Shown: positions 13,010 to 13,116 of the stretch, one piece after another
Layout of the letters: every line of letters begins with the position of its first letter
Numbering within the stretch: the stretch's first letter is position 1
NCBI GenBank assembly: GCA_043812455.1
Contig: JBDRMB010000041.1
Coordinates: forward strand, 1 to 13,116
DNA length: 13,116 bases
Direction of reading: 5' to 3'
From: JABHQR01 sp043812455
GTDB taxonomy: Archaea; Nanobdellota; Nanobdellia; Woesearchaeales; GW2011-AR9
Translations under genes and position numbers: made by a program
The notes under the pieces: model-generated
Database searches by the model: none
What the model was told of the DNA's origin: nothing
Seen by the model: only the letters and a program-made list of their open reading frames with translations

Positions 13010-13116
13010 TATCTCGATAGTGGAATTTGCTTGCTCCACGCGTTATTGCTTTGAGCAATGTAATGCTTAATTGTATCTGCAGTAACATTGCCCACACTTC
13101 TGAAGAATTTACCTGG
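12997..13116 (-). CDS. tnpA: IS200/IS605 TnpA (Y1) transposase, C-terminal 39 residues
   Basis: Only the last 39 codons are in the window; the gene continues past 13116. Read on the minus strand they begin PGKFFRSVGNVTADTIKHYI and end in RYPGL before TAG. The stretch (Y/F)FRSVGNVT...IKHYIAQ matches the C-terminus of single-strand HUH transposases of this family, where typical members have G-x-x-SVGNV-x8-YIENQ. The Tyr of HYI is the likely nucleophile that attaches to DNA. The Gln usual four residues after it is here at plus three (YIAQS), so metal-ligand alignment is uncertain. The enzyme excises and inserts the element as single-stranded DNA. A TnpB gene may or may not exist outside the window. 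Confidence 0.8.
   Translation of the reverse strand, partial: PGKFFRSVGNVTADTIKHYIAQSNNAWSKQIPLSRYPGL

Larger units (their letters stand above)
12986..13116 (-). mobile_element. End of an IS200/IS605-family insertion sequence
   Basis: The end of a Y1 transposase gene is followed at once by a perfect subterminal hairpin and then unrelated T-rich sequence. IS200/IS605 elements have no terminal inverted repeats but carry exactly such hairpins near their ends. The outer boundary is approximate: cleavage a few bases after the hairpin, near the TTCAT on the minus strand, is inferred by analogy. The rest of the element lies beyond the right edge. Confidence 0.75.

Noticed and set aside
12963..13097. 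N-terminal 45 codons of the long minus-strand reading frame (ATG at 13097)
   Set aside because: They overlap the transposase end and the IS hairpin in a different frame. The transposase frame gives a recognisable family C-terminus, so these codons are a shadow.

Overview
The window is archaeal. A block of eight genes reads uS13, uS4, uS11, RNA polymerase subunit D, eL18, uL13, uS9, RNA polymerase subunit N. This is the conserved archaeal/eukaryote-type order, and all eight proteins are of archaeal type. The DNA is AT-rich, promoters are TATA-type, transcripts are often leaderless, and oligo-T tracts follow genes. The left-edge surface protein has fibronectin-like and thrombospondin-like Cys/Trp modules of a kind I associate with DPANN archaea (Woesearchaeota/Pacearchaeota). 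That lineage placement is an inference from style, not a proof.

Layout. (1) 1-2479, plus strand: the 3' part of a secreted, C-terminally anchored surface protein, a SpoIIM/DUF95-like polytopic membrane protein, and a small unknown protein. (2) 2468-3217, minus strand: a coiled-coil protein whose C-terminus looks like a HicA/YcfA-type domain, with no visible HicB partner. (3) 3218-3668: a 451-bp region without a gene. It holds two separate, comparatively GC-rich, nested inverted-repeat structures, each a candidate structured RNA, plus the promoter region of the ribosomal operon. (4) 3669-7836: the ribosomal protein/RNA polymerase operon, ending in an (ATT)11 microsatellite and a T-rich terminator. 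(5) 8014-8400: a cupin. (6) 8554-11331, minus strand: a P2A-type Ca2+ ATPase with an unusual basic, repeat-built tail. (7) 11552-12208: two small membrane proteins. (8) 12210-12962, minus strand: an unknown protein whose N-terminal hydrophobic segment meets the end of an IS200/IS605-family element. The last 39 codons of that element's Y1 transposase and its terminal hairpin occupy 12991-13116.

How the genes fit together. The central block makes small- and large-subunit ribosomal proteins together with two RNA polymerase assembly subunits, linking translation and transcription capacity. Its internal gaps carry small hairpins and one 20-codon bridging ORF, which suggest post-transcriptional tuning. 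The rest is accessory or envelope-related: surface protein, membrane proteins, calcium pump and an IS insertion. No tRNA, rRNA or CRISPR array was recognised. No complete, clearly new multi-gene system could be demonstrated. The best candidates for something undescribed are the two structured elements between 3264 and 3600 and the orphan HicA-like fusion beside them.
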